Part shown: one piece after another, positions 1-6,747 of the stretch
Layout: the number at the start of each line of letters is the position of its first letter
Numbering within the stretch: the stretch's first letter is position 1
From: Candidatus Aalborgicola danicus
GTDB lineage: Bacteria; Pseudomonadota; Gammaproteobacteria; Burkholderiales; Burkholderiaceae_C
NCBI GenBank assembly: GCA_016703945.1
Contig: JADJBC010000040.1
Coordinates: forward strand, 1-9,237
Reading direction: 5' to 3'
Length of the DNA: 9,237 bases
Notes under the pieces: model-generated
Seen by the model: the letters and a program-made list of their open reading frames with translations, nothing else
What the model was told of the DNA's origin: nothing
Databases searched by the model: none
Made by a program: the position numbers and the translations under genes

Positions 1-2
1 TA

Positions 3-859
3 GCCACTGGTGGAATTGTGAATATGCCTCTGGTGAAGGCACGTTTGCATGAATTGTTTGGCCCACAGCGAGTGCATGTTTCCGAAAGAAGTGCTTCCCC
101 TGATTTCTGAAGGAGCTGCGTGGGTTGCTCATGACAAGGCAAGACTCCATTTGGCCAAGAATGTCGAGCTGACCCTTGCCAGAAATTCATACATGCCGCT
201 TCTGAATGCGGGACTGGAGATGCCAATCGAGGGTGAAGTTTGTAAAGATAGCTTCACTATTTACTGCGTGGATCCAACGGATGGTCATGGTAAGTTCCAA
301 TTGGTCTCTCCGCATAGGGCCGGTCCCAAGGTCATGCCTGACGATAAAAGAAGGTCACTGGCGAACTTAGTTGTGAACGTGGACAAAAAGCAGCGCCATT
401 CAAAGAGCGGCTGCAACTTGATGTGGCCATTGATGACAATTTGGTGCTGGTTGCGAAGGCACGATCTCTCAACATGCGAGGTTTTGGCCGAGGCGGAAGT
501 GCATGACCTGGAGTTTGCACTTCATTTCCATCCGTAGGTAATGGATGGAAGCAGACCACTGACCTCTCCGATTTCGGCGAGAACGGTGCAAGACATGAGC
601 CTGGTGACCTTGTGATGCGGTCAAACATCGCCGCACAGGAGAATAATTCCTGGTTCCTGGTGAGGTTCTCTATCGTTTTGACCCATGGTACTTTGACATG
701 CGCAAGAGCCCGCCTCAGCTGCAGATTGACGAAAAGCTGTACTACGAGCCGTGCGTCTACTGTGGCAGGGCTTCAAATGACCCGTTGTGCCGCTGTGCAA
801 CTTCTGCAGCCAGCCCGGTCTCGACGCATCTCTCCACAAAACATCGCGGCCCGCAATGA
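3..859 (+). pseudogene. Hsp70-like chaperone, 3' fragment, multiply frameshifted
   Basis: This is the C-terminal part of an Hsp70 (DnaK-like) protein; the 5' part lies outside the window. Seen: frame 3 opens with ATGGIVNMPLVKARLHELFG, the usual Hsp70 ATPase-end signature (GG, then P-L-V, then LFG). Frame 1 then continues with SEGAAWVAHDKA and RNSYMPLLNAGLEMP, which fit the end of the ATPase domain and the start of the substrate-binding domain. The coherent protein moves between frames near 90 (3 to 1), 386-394 (1 to 3), 465-480 (3 to 1), 525-528 (1 to 3) and 650-655 (3 to 2). It ends in frame 2 with LYYEPCVYCGRASNDPLCRC, a cysteine-rich possible zinc knuckle, and a TGA at 857-859. No stop codon interrupts the reconstructed protein apart from those caused by the shifts. 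Known: Hsp70s use ATP to bind and release unfolded polypeptides. Inferred: non-functional unless the indels are sequencing errors. The exact subfamily is not recognised. Confidence 0.72.
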
Positions 860-995
860 TTGTGTGTATCTGACGGAGGCAAACTTTAGTGCTCTGATGG
901 GCCGGGATTTCACGTCTGACGGAGCTCGACCATTCTTCAAAGTGGTCAAGTCCAATAGAACGCAAATTTCTATGAATTCGGGAGACTCAATACCT

Positions 996-1442
996 ATGGC
1001 AACACAAAAATACGAAGTTAGCTGTTGTGCGGTGTCTAAGATACAAGGCATTAACGCTATTGGCTCGAAGTTCTGTGCCTTCTGTACCCTGCCACTGAAC
1101 AGAGTGATCGACGAGAGCGCCACAGCCATTGCCATTCGCGACGGTTATCCTGTGTCGCCTGGCCACACCTTGCTGATTCCCCGACGGCACGCTGGCTCCT
1201 TCTTTGATCTGTCTGCGAAGGAGCGCCTAGACCTTTTAGTTTTGCTCGATCGTGCCAAACTTCTGTTGGACGAAGAGTTTCAGCCGCAGGGCTACAACAT
1301 CGGCATCAACGACGGAGCTGCTGCAGGTCAGACCGTGCCGCATTTGCATGTGCACCTGATTCCGCGTTTTGAAGGTGATTTGCCGGATCCAAGGGGTGGG
1401 GTGCGATGGGTGATTCCGGATAAGGCGAAATACTGGGCATGA
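996..1442 (+). CDS. HIT-family nucleotide hydrolase/transferase
   Basis: A histidine-triad protein of 148 residues, a normal size for the family. Seen: the catalytic motif PHLHVHLI at residues 115-122 (H116, H118, H120), preceded by YNIGINDG and GQTV, which form the nucleotide pocket. A FCAFC cysteine pair lies at residues 26-30, and the C-terminus WVIPDKAKYW is typical of proteobacterial HIT proteins. Known: HIT enzymes hydrolyse or transfer nucleoside monophosphates (AMP-lysine, AMP-NH2, dinucleoside polyphosphates) in the cytoplasm. The substrate here is unknown. The start is uncertain: the frame stays open upstream to 612, but that stretch overlaps the Hsp70 remnant. ATG 996 has a GGAG about 11 bases upstream; ATG 972 has no visible ribosome site. 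The stop TGA overlaps the ATG of the next gene (ATGA, 1439-1442), so the HNH endonuclease is probably translationally coupled to it. The 20-odd residues before FCAFC are unusual for a small HIT protein. Confidence 0.85.
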   Translation: MATQKYEVSCCAVSKIQGINAIGSKFCAFCTLPLNRVIDESATAIAIRDGYPVSPGHTLLIPRRHAGSFFDLSAKERLDLLVLLDRAKLLLDEEFQPQGYNIGINDGAAAGQTVPHLHVHLIPRFEGDLPDPRGGVRWVIPDKAKYWA

Positions 1443-2344
1443 CGCGCGACGAGGTCATTGAGGCGTTTAACGCCATTCGCGTCTGGCAGAACGGTGACCG
1501 GCGGGCAGTGCACAAACCTCTGCTGGTGTTGTTGGCGTTATCCCGTGTGAACGACGTGACGGCGCAAACAATGGATTGGAACGATGCGGAGCCTTTGCTG
1601 AAAAGTTTACTTGAAGAGTTTGGCCCGGATGGTTCGTCCAACACCCGGCATTACCCGTTCTGGCATCTGCAGACCGATGGACTCTGGCAACTGGATGGTC
1701 CACCGAAGATTCTAAATCGCCCTGCAGGTGCGACGCCACCATTGACGGAGTTGCGCCAGAACCATGTTCGGGGTGGCTTCACCAAGCCCATTTACAACGC
1801 ACTAAAGCGTGATCCTGAGCTCATCGGCATCGTGGCGCAGCGCATTGTGGACGCGCATTTTCCGGAAAGCATTCGCGGTGATGTGTTGGATGCGGTGGGC
1901 CTGGCACAGGTTGAGTCCATGGGCATCTCCAGGGATCCACAACGCAGACGTGATCCCGCGTTTCGGGCCAAGGTGCTTCTGGCTTACCAATACCGCTGCG
2001 CCGTGTGCGGCCACGACCTGCGCATGGGGCAACAGTCCATAGGACTTGAGGCGGCGCACATCAAGTGGTTTCAAGCCAATGGACCGGACGAAGTGCCAAA
2101 CGGCATTGCCATGTGCTCGCTGCACCACAAAGTGTTTGATCTGGGTGCATTCAAGATCCTGCCCGAAACCTACCAGATGGTTTTCAGCCAACATCTCAAT
2201 GGCAGTGAGACTGCATCTGACCGCATGCTGGCGTACCACGGTGCCGCAATGATTTTGCCGCAAGCCAAAGAGTATCTGCCGCATCCGGCTAACCTGGATT
2301 GGCATGCCAGGCAGGTTTTCAAAAGCCCGGCAAGGAGCGGTTGA
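1439..2344 (+). CDS. HNH restriction endonuclease, phosphorothioate-DNA-dependent type (McrA-like)
   Basis: A 301-residue modification-dependent restriction enzyme. Seen: the C-terminal half has a complete zinc-bound HNH nuclease, with CAVC at 187-190, EAAH at 204-207 (catalytic H207), NG at 221-222, and C226 with SLHH at 227-230 (H230), followed by FDLGAF. The N-terminal half (about 5-150) has the HKPLLVLLAL helix and YPFWHLQTDGLW at 72-83. This arrangement matches proteins annotated as phosphorothioated-DNA-binding restriction endonucleases (SprMcrA/ScoMcrA type), in which an N-terminal sulfur-binding domain recognises the Dnd phosphorothioate backbone. Known for that family: it cuts near phosphorothioate-modified sites and restricts incoming modified DNA. 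Inferred: the same target here; no dnd genes are visible, as expected for a host that must not modify its own DNA. Translation is probably coupled to the HIT gene by a 4-base overlap. The frame is intact despite damage to nearby genes. The alternative is another McrA-like HNH enzyme with a different modified-base target. Confidence 0.85.
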   Translation: MTRDEVIEAFNAIRVWQNGDRRAVHKPLLVLLALSRVNDVTAQTMDWNDAEPLLKSLLEEFGPDGSSNTRHYPFWHLQTDGLWQLDGPPKILNRPAGATPPLTELRQNHVRGGFTKPIYNALKRDPELIGIVAQRIVDAHFPESIRGDVLDAVGLAQVESMGISRDPQRRRDPAFRAKVLLAYQYRCAVCGHDLRMGQQSIGLEAAHIKWFQANGPDEVPNGIAMCSLHHKVFDLGAFKILPETYQMVFSQHLNGSETASDRMLAYHGAAMILPQAKEYLPHPANLDWHARQVFKSPARSG

Positions 2345-2400
2345 TGAGTGTTTTTTATGCTGAACTGGCCACCAGCCCTCTTGGAATCTGCGCAAGCCGC

Positions 2401-2438
2401 TATAACGATAATAGCAAGACTATTGCTAAATAGAGGGG
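2401..2438 (+). promoter_or_regulatory. Putative promoter, operator and RBS of the WYL regulator
   Basis: The 101-base gap before the WYL gene is AT-rich. It holds -10-like TATAAC (2401-2406) and GATAAT (2407-2412), but no well-spaced -35; TTGGAA at 2381-2386 is 14 or 20 bases away. A perfect 6-base inverted repeat, TAGCAA-gacta-TTGCTA (2412-2428), overlaps the likely transcription start. GAGGGG (2433-2438) is a good ribosome binding site 7 bases before ATG 2446. Known: WYL regulators such as BrxR and CapW often repress their own promoter through short inverted repeats. Inferred: this repeat is the autoregulatory site. Confidence 0.5.
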
Positions 2439-2445
2439 ATGGGAC

Positions 2446-3407
2446 ATGAGCGACAGTGCACGCCTTTATGCCTATAAGGCGCTTTTCGAGGCCAAGCGAC
2501 TGGTCACCCGCGCCGACATGATGGAGGTGGCCGAGGTGTCGCTTGCGACATTCAAACGAGACATTGCAAAGCTGCGTGACCAGATGGGCATGCCGATCCT
2601 GTTCGATAAGGACCGGGGCGGCTATTACCTTGACCGCAATAATCTGTCGACCGAAATACCCGGGCTCTGGTTCAACCCGGAAGAACTGGTTGCTCTCCTC
2701 ACGATTCAGCGTTTGATTGAGCAGTTGGAACCTGGCCTGGTAGGCCTGAAACTGCGGCCGCTACAGAAAAATTGACGGATCTCCTGGAGGCCAAGGGTTT
2801 AGGTGAGGCGGAAATCGCCAAACGGGTTCGGATGACTTTCGCAGGTAAGCGGCAATTGGAGCTCAAGGCTTTTGAGCAGATCGCATTGGCCACCATCAGT
2901 CGCAAGCAGGTCAAGGTAACCCACCTGAGCCGTGAACGGGCAGAGCGCGTGGAGCGCACGATATCGCCCCAGGAGCTTGTGCACTACCGCGACAACTGGT
3001 ACATCGACGCATGGTGCCACTTGCGCAAGGGTATCCGCAGTTTCGGACTGGATGCCATTGAAGAAGTGCAGATTTTGGATATGCCTGCACATGAGGTGAA
3101 CACTGCAGAACTCCGTCGTGTGACGCAAGGCAGCTATGGTATTTTTGCCGGCCAAGCCACTGCTTGGGCGGTGCTGCGCTTCTCAAAACACCGCGCCCAA
3201 TGGGTTGAAGGCGAACTCTGGCACCCTCAGCAATTGGCCACCCGCGAGCCAGATGGTTGCTACCTGCTGAAGGTCCCGTATTCCGATGATCGCGAACTGT
3301 TGGGTGACATCTTGCGTTTTGGCGCAGACGTACAGGTGCTGGAGCCTAAAGAACTTCGGGCCAAGGTGCAGAAAACCTTGCTGGAGGCGGTGGGGAAATA
3401 CATCTGA
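2446..3407 (+). pseudogene. WYL-domain transcriptional regulator (YafY-like), split by one frameshift
   Basis: A regulator with an N-terminal helix-turn-helix (about residues 5-60, including TRADMMEVAEVSLATFKRDI) and a C-terminal WYL ligand-sensing domain. Seen: frame 1 runs to a TGA at 2773-2775, and the remainder continues in frame 3 from about 2766 to 3407. The second part carries the WYL core (HYRDNWYIDAWCHLRKGIRS) and a WCX-like tail. Around 2763-2771 the DNA reads cag-aaa-aat-tga. One additional A in the five-A run would give Q-K-K-L-T-D-L-L-E and a single protein of about 320 residues, the usual length for the family. A TTG at 2772 could start the second half separately, but no ribosome site supports it. 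Known: WYL regulators bind DNA and sense nucleic-acid ligands; many control defence operons. Inferred: it may have regulated itself and the HIT-HNH unit. Without the frameshift correction, only a DNA-binding half and a detached sensor half would be made. Confidence 0.83.
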
Positions 3408-3423
3408 ACCTCAGCTGAAGCCC

Positions 3424-3470
3424 TTGACTGAATCTCAATTGAGATACATAATTCATCTCCGTACAGGAGA
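3424..3470 (+). promoter_or_regulatory. Promoter, palindromic operator and RBS of the dinJ-yafQ operon
   Basis: A clear sigma70-type promoter: -35 TTGACT (3424-3429), a 17-base spacer, and -10 CATAAT (3447-3452). The spacer contains the perfect 14-base palindrome ATCTCAATTGAGAT (3432-3445). AGGAGA (3465-3470) is a strong ribosome binding site 6 bases before ATG 3477. Known: RelB/DinJ antitoxins, alone or with toxin, bind palindromes through their ribbon-helix-helix domain and repress their operon. Inferred: occupation of this palindrome would block RNA polymerase directly. The sequence ATGTAATG at 3472-3479 also holds an ATG-TAA minimal frame just before the real start. Confidence 0.75.
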
Positions 3471-3476
3471 AATGTA

Positions 3477-3758
3477 ATGAGCGCACAAACTTCCATGCTC
3501 CACATCCGGGTAGACGACGACATCAAAGACCAGGCAACGCAGGCACTGCCCGCTATGGGTTTGTCGATGTCGGATGCGGTACGACTGTTTTTGCGCCGAG
3601 TCGTGGTGGACCAGGCATTTCCTTTGGAACTCAAGGTGCCTAACGCTGAAACACAGGCGGCCATTGCTGAGTCCCGCACGATGATGGCCAAGCACAAAGC
3701 CAGATTCGCTGACGCTGACGCATTGCTGGCAGACCTTGAAAAAAACAGCTGCCAGTAA
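3477..3758 (+). CDS. dinJ: Type II antitoxin, RelB/DinJ family
   Basis: A 93-residue antitoxin. Seen: an N-terminal ribbon-helix-helix (about residues 6-50), with the DNA-binding strand SMLHIRVDDDI and a helix pair around MGLSMSDAVRLFLRRVV. PLELKVPNAET follows, as in DinJ/RelB proteins. The charged C-terminal tail (about 60-93) would wrap around the toxin. The start ATG at 3477 has a strong AGGAGA site and lies behind a good promoter with a palindrome. Known: the antitoxin neutralises YafQ, represses the operon, and is degraded by Lon/Clp under stress. The last 23 bases overlap the toxin gene, so the two products are made together. The C-terminal codons cross a seven-A run (3739-3745). The gene symbol reflects family membership rather than proven orthology. 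Confidence 0.92.
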   Translation: MSAQTSMLHIRVDDDIKDQATQALPAMGLSMSDAVRLFLRRVVVDQAFPLELKVPNAETQAAIAESRTMMAKHKARFADADALLADLEKNSCQ

Positions 3759-4050
3759 ACGTGCAACCCTACCAAGGGCGGCGGATTACACCAAGTCTTT
3801 CCTGAAAGACTGGCAGCGCCTTAGCCATTCCGGTCGCTACGACATGGTGCGCCTCAAAGAGGCCGTGATCTTGCTAATCGCCAATGACGCACCCCTGGGC
3901 GCCGAGTGGCTGGGCCACGCTCTGAAGGACGAGTGGGCGGACCACAGGGAATGCCATATCGGTGGCGACTTTTTGTTGATTTACCAGGTAGAAGGTAATG
4001 TCATCAACTTTGTTCGCTCCGGAACGCATTCAGAGCTGTTTGGCAGCTAA
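3736..4050 (+). CDS. yafQ: Type II toxin, YafQ family mRNA interferase
   Basis: A 104-residue RelE-superfamily endoribonuclease. Seen: H61, H74, D78, H98 and F102 line up, with a constant offset of 11, with E. coli YafQ H50, H63, D67, H87 and F91, the residues reported as catalytically important. The motifs are GHALKDEW, ECHIGGDFLLIY and GTHSELFG. Known: YafQ binds the ribosomal A site and cleaves translated mRNA, stopping growth until DinJ neutralises it. Start: TTG at 3736 is the only credible start preceding the conserved DYTKSFLKDWQRL region; the next ATG, at 3844, would remove part of the fold. It lies inside the antitoxin gene (23-base overlap) with no strong ribosome site of its own, so translation probably depends on coupling, which keeps toxin below antitoxin. 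The gene appears intact. It is convergent with the helicase gene, with only 7 bases between their stop codons. Confidence 0.9.
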   Translation: MKKTAASKRATLPRAADYTKSFLKDWQRLSHSGRYDMVRLKEAVILLIANDAPLGAEWLGHALKDEWADHRECHIGGDFLLIYQVEGNVINFVRSGTHSELFGS

Positions 4051-4057
4051 CTCAGGG

Positions 4058-5690
4058 CTATAGCGCTTCCGCTAAAACGCGAGCCGTATCACTGGAAATG
4101 ACCCACTCCAGATGCACCCGTGCCCTGGTCAACCCGACAAACAGCAAGCGGCGGTTGAGTGGATCAAGCTGACTGATGTCGCACTCGGTCAGCACCACAG
4201 CAACAGCGGCCTGACCCTTAAAGCGCCGCACAGACTCAATCAACAATTGACCCTCCTTCCAGATCGGCACGCTGTCTTCGTCAAACTGGCCGGTAAAGCG
4301 ACTCAATGACCACGGCCCCAACTTGTCCAAGCCCTGCAGAACAGAACGTTCGCGTCCGCGCATGCTGACCACGGCAATGTCGGAAAGTGCGTACCCACGC
4401 TGAAGGCACCGCTCCACCGCCTCGACGGTGCAAAGGGCAATCTTTTCCGCAGACTCATAGATGATCGGGTCCGGCATCTCACCCTCAAAGGGCGACATCG
4501 CCTCAACTTCTTCCGTGGTCAGACGCAGCCGGTTGATGAGCTTGACTAGCGCACGCGGGGTACGAAAATTTTCATGCGAGGTGACGCTGACTGCATCCGG
4601 CAGGTCAAACGCAATCCGGTCCTTGTAGAGCTGCTGCTCGGGGTCTTCCAGCAATACCGCCTTTCCCTGGGCCTTCAGGCGTGAGAGCATGGCCATCACC
4701 CACTCGGGCTGCATGTCCTGCATTTCGTCCAGGATGATGAGGTCAAGATCTGGCTCGGCTTGCTCCAGCAACTCGATGCAACGGGCTGCAATTTGGTCGA
4801 AAGCGCCGGCCTGTTTAAAGTCCACCCCCTCGCCAGATCGACGCACCATGCGCTGCGCATACTCGTGGAAAGGTCTCGGCAGGCATGCGTACTGGCGCAA
4901 GCTGCGAGATATGGTCGGCCAAAGCGCGGTTGAAGCAAATGTAGGCAGCCTTGTGCCCCGCCGCATCGGCATCGCGCAGCAGTCGCAGCGCCAACTGTGT
5001 TTTGCCGGACCCCGCGGTGCCGCTTACCCGAAGAAGGCCGGAAGCGCAGGTAATGCGTGGCACCCAGGTGGCCAGACCGGCCGACATGCGGGTGGCGGAT
5101 TGTTGAATGCGCCCCGCCAGGGCGGAAACATCGGGAACTACCTGGAATTTGTTTTCGAAGAACGCTAGGACTCGGCGGTGAATCGCAGCATTTGGTAATC
5201 CAGGCCCAATCGATTGGGAAATACGGGTGACAATGTTTCCGATGTCATCACTGTCCACGATGCGTTCCACGGGGCCACTGCGCCGTCTGCGTTTTCACTT
5301 TCAGTTGAGGCAACACCAACAGATGGCTCAGATGCACATGCAGTCCGCAGTCCTCAAGCCGCGACTTCAAAGCACCGTATTGCAGTCCGATCTGCCTGGT
5401 TATGTTCTTTTGTGTCCGCCATAAGACTTGAAGATGCCTTCCGGCGTGAAATCAACATCGCCTGACTTGACCTCAATCAGCAGCACATCCCCTGCCTGGT
5501 TAACGACGACTATATCGATCTCTCCATGCTGTTCCTGTGACCCGATCCCGCGCGACCAGTCGACGCTGTGAAACAGGGAATAGGCATCAGACAGGCCGCG
5601 TTCCAGGGTCTGCAGCAACTCCAGTTCTGCATGCTCCCCCGAGTTGAAGGTGCCTTTGTGCATGGGGATGGAGGGGTATAGGTGGGACAT
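4058..5690 (-). pseudogene. NERD-domain nuclease fused to a superfamily I (UvrD-like) helicase, three frameshifts
   Basis: Reconstructed, this is a protein of about 540 residues. Seen: an N-terminal NERD domain (about residues 12-125) has the nuclease-like motif GEIDIVVV...LLIEVKSG. The helicase part has Walker A GTAGSGKT (about 223-230), Walker B LIILDEMQD (about 315-323), a LEDPEQQLY motif, and the C-terminal motif RRLLFVGLTRAR. The frame changes at 5408-5411 (AAAA run on the coding strand; one base missing), at 5271-5274 (CCCC run; one base extra) and at 4867-4872 (TTTCC; one base extra). No other stop codon breaks the joined protein. Known: NERD is a nuclease-related domain often fused to helicases; both occur in DNA repair and phage-defence genes. 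Start: ATG 5690 has no obvious ribosome site. It follows the protease-like gene by 21 bases on the same strand, so they are probably one operon. Inferred: inactive as written. Confidence 0.85.
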
Positions 5691-5711
5691 GGGTGTTTGC
5701 TCTACGGGAGA

Positions 5712-6554
5712 CTAGTCATTTGGTGCACAGGCATGAAGAATGTGTTTCCAGCCATTTCTGGCACCAACGGCCTGCGCCAGGATGTCCAAGTATTCTTTCT
5801 GGTTCACGACGTCTTTGTTGGGAAGGGAGCCTTGCGAATGAAGCGCCAAGGCATCACGGCGGCATTTCAGCGAATTGCCCATCGTCAATATCCGACTGTA
5901 TGCCTCACAGGCATAAGCGAATGTTTCTCTTTTTGCATAGTGAATGTTGAGCAGGGCGTGGCGGGTGCGGGTTTCTGGCAAGCCGATGGTGCAACGCCTG
6001 CAGTTGTGAAAGACATGCGCGGCCTCGTGCACCAGATAGTCTGCGAAGGGGTCATTGCCTGGCTCTTTGAGGTAGTCAAGGCTGAGGTAGCAACTGGTTT
6101 CCTGGCTGAGTCCAACAATCGACGGAGCGTCAGGAGACAAGGGGTCAGCCCCGCGCTGCAGCAAATACATATTGGCCAGATCCCAAATAGTGTGCAACCA
6201 GGGGGAAGTGCGCAAAACGCTCTCAATGTTTTCTGGTGTCAAAAAGATGACCGATGTCTCCAGCGCCTTCATGACGATAGCCCGCTCAACCTGTGGAAAT
6301 AGCCCGTTGACCATTGGCTGTACCTTGGCGCGTGTCAACGCCACCAGGTTTTCTATGGGGGGTGTCGGTAACTGAACAGTCTTTGGCGCTCTTTTGAGTA
6401 CCGCGGCAATGAGCCCCTCTCTCATCGCTTTATCGGCATTGGTCAGAGCTTCGACGATGTTCTGCCCCGGCCAATTCCGGTCATTCGCGTTGTAGTCGCC
6501 GGTTTTAACGTAGTGCCGGATCGCGGTTTTGTTGGCGGCACTGAGTTTTTGCAT
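5712..6554 (-). CDS. Uncharacterised protein with HEAAH zinc-metallopeptidase motif
   Basis: A 280-residue protein from the ATG at 6552-6554; I do not recognise a named family. Seen: the zinc-protease signature LVHEAAHVFHNC (HEAAH at residues 176-180) is followed about 30 residues later by KRETFAYACEAYSRIL, whose glutamate (about residue 210) could be the third zinc ligand of a gluzincin. Two cysteines (C185, C188) sit just after the motif. The N-terminal 100 residues look helical and charged; no signal peptide or membrane segment is seen, so the protein is probably cytoplasmic. The frame is open a further 54 codons upstream to 6716, but that stretch covers the intergenic hairpin and looks non-coding. 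ATG 6554 has GGAG only 2 bases away and is the start judged more likely. The gene lies 21 bases before the NERD-helicase gene, probably in the same operon. Inferred: a protease partner of the helicase; enzymatic activity is unproven. Confidence 0.75.
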   Translation of the reverse strand: MQKLSAANKTAIRHYVKTGDYNANDRNWPGQNIVEALTNADKAMREGLIAAVLKRAPKTVQLPTPPIENLVALTRAKVQPMVNGLFPQVERAIVMKALETSVIFLTPENIESVLRTSPWLHTIWDLANMYLLQRGADPLSPDAPSIVGLSQETSCYLSLDYLKEPGNDPFADYLVHEAAHVFHNCRRCTIGLPETRTRHALLNIHYAKRETFAYACEAYSRILTMGNSLKCRRDALALHSQGSLPNKDVVNQKEYLDILAQAVGARNGWKHILHACAPND

Positions 6555-6606
6555 CGCTCCATTCTCACGGAAATTCCAGCCAGACCCGGTGGGTCCAGCA
6601 GCTGTA

Positions 6607-6616
6607 TGCAATTGCA
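6607..6616. promoter_or_regulatory. Perfect 10-base palindrome in the divergent intergenic region
   Basis: TGCAATTGCA is a perfect palindrome in the 193-base space between the divergent protease-like gene (minus) and the DUF932 gene (plus). It could be a regulator site serving either direction, but no convincing -35/-10 pair was found beside it, and a 10-base palindrome may occur by chance. Confidence 0.25.
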
Positions 6617-6660
6617 GCGTCTCAGTGTCACCCCATGCGCCTGCGGCTCGCGAAGATGGA

Positions 6661-6731
6661 GATCCCAACGCAGGATGAATCGTTGCCGGCAGTGACCGGC
6701 GGGAGCGAGCGGGCATCCATGCGTTGGGACC
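6661..6731. repeat. Large imperfect hairpin upstream of the DUF932 gene
   Basis: A 10-base perfect inverted repeat, TCCCAACGCA (6663-6672) and TGCGTTGGGA (6720-6729), encloses a second paired segment, GGATG (6673-6677) with CATCC (6714-6718). Only A6719 is unpaired between them, giving a 15-base-pair stem with one bulge. The interior holds a smaller stem, GCCGG (6685-6689) with CCGGC (6696-6700). The structure ends 7 bases before the AGGAAG ribosome site (6737-6742) of the DUF932 gene. It has no T-run, so it is not a standard terminator. It could be a 5' leader structure or a remnant of a mobile-element end. Confidence 0.6.
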
Positions 6732-6747
6732 TTACCAGGAAGCCCCC

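Noticed and set aside
612..1442. A single 276-residue protein ending in the HIT domain
   Set aside because: Its first part overlaps the Hsp70-like remnant, whose coherent protein uses frame 3 only to about 652 and then frame 2. The middle has no recognisable content, so the HIT gene was started at 996.
2763..2775. Programmed -1 frameshift joining the two WYL halves
   Set aside because: The sequence reads G_AAA_AAT and is not a good slippery heptamer, and WYL regulators are not known to use frameshifting. A lost base in the A-run is simpler.
3740..3746. In-frame A_AAA_AAC slippery heptamer at the end of the antitoxin gene
   Set aside because: A -1 shift there gives a 19-residue-longer antitoxin tail, not a fusion to the toxin, and no stimulating structure was seen. 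Probably incidental.
4689..5168. Plus-strand open frame opposite the helicase gene
   Set aside because: It is antisense to conserved helicase motifs and has no recognisable domain or ribosome site.
6555..6716. N-terminal extension of the HEAAH protein starting at 6716
   Set aside because: The stretch spans the large hairpin and the divergent control region and has no conserved-looking content or ribosome site.
6661..6731. Integron attC site
   Set aside because: The outer arms read TCCCAAC and GTTGGGA rather than RYYYAAC and GTTRRRY, the region between the boxes is fully paired, and no integrase or cassette array is visible.
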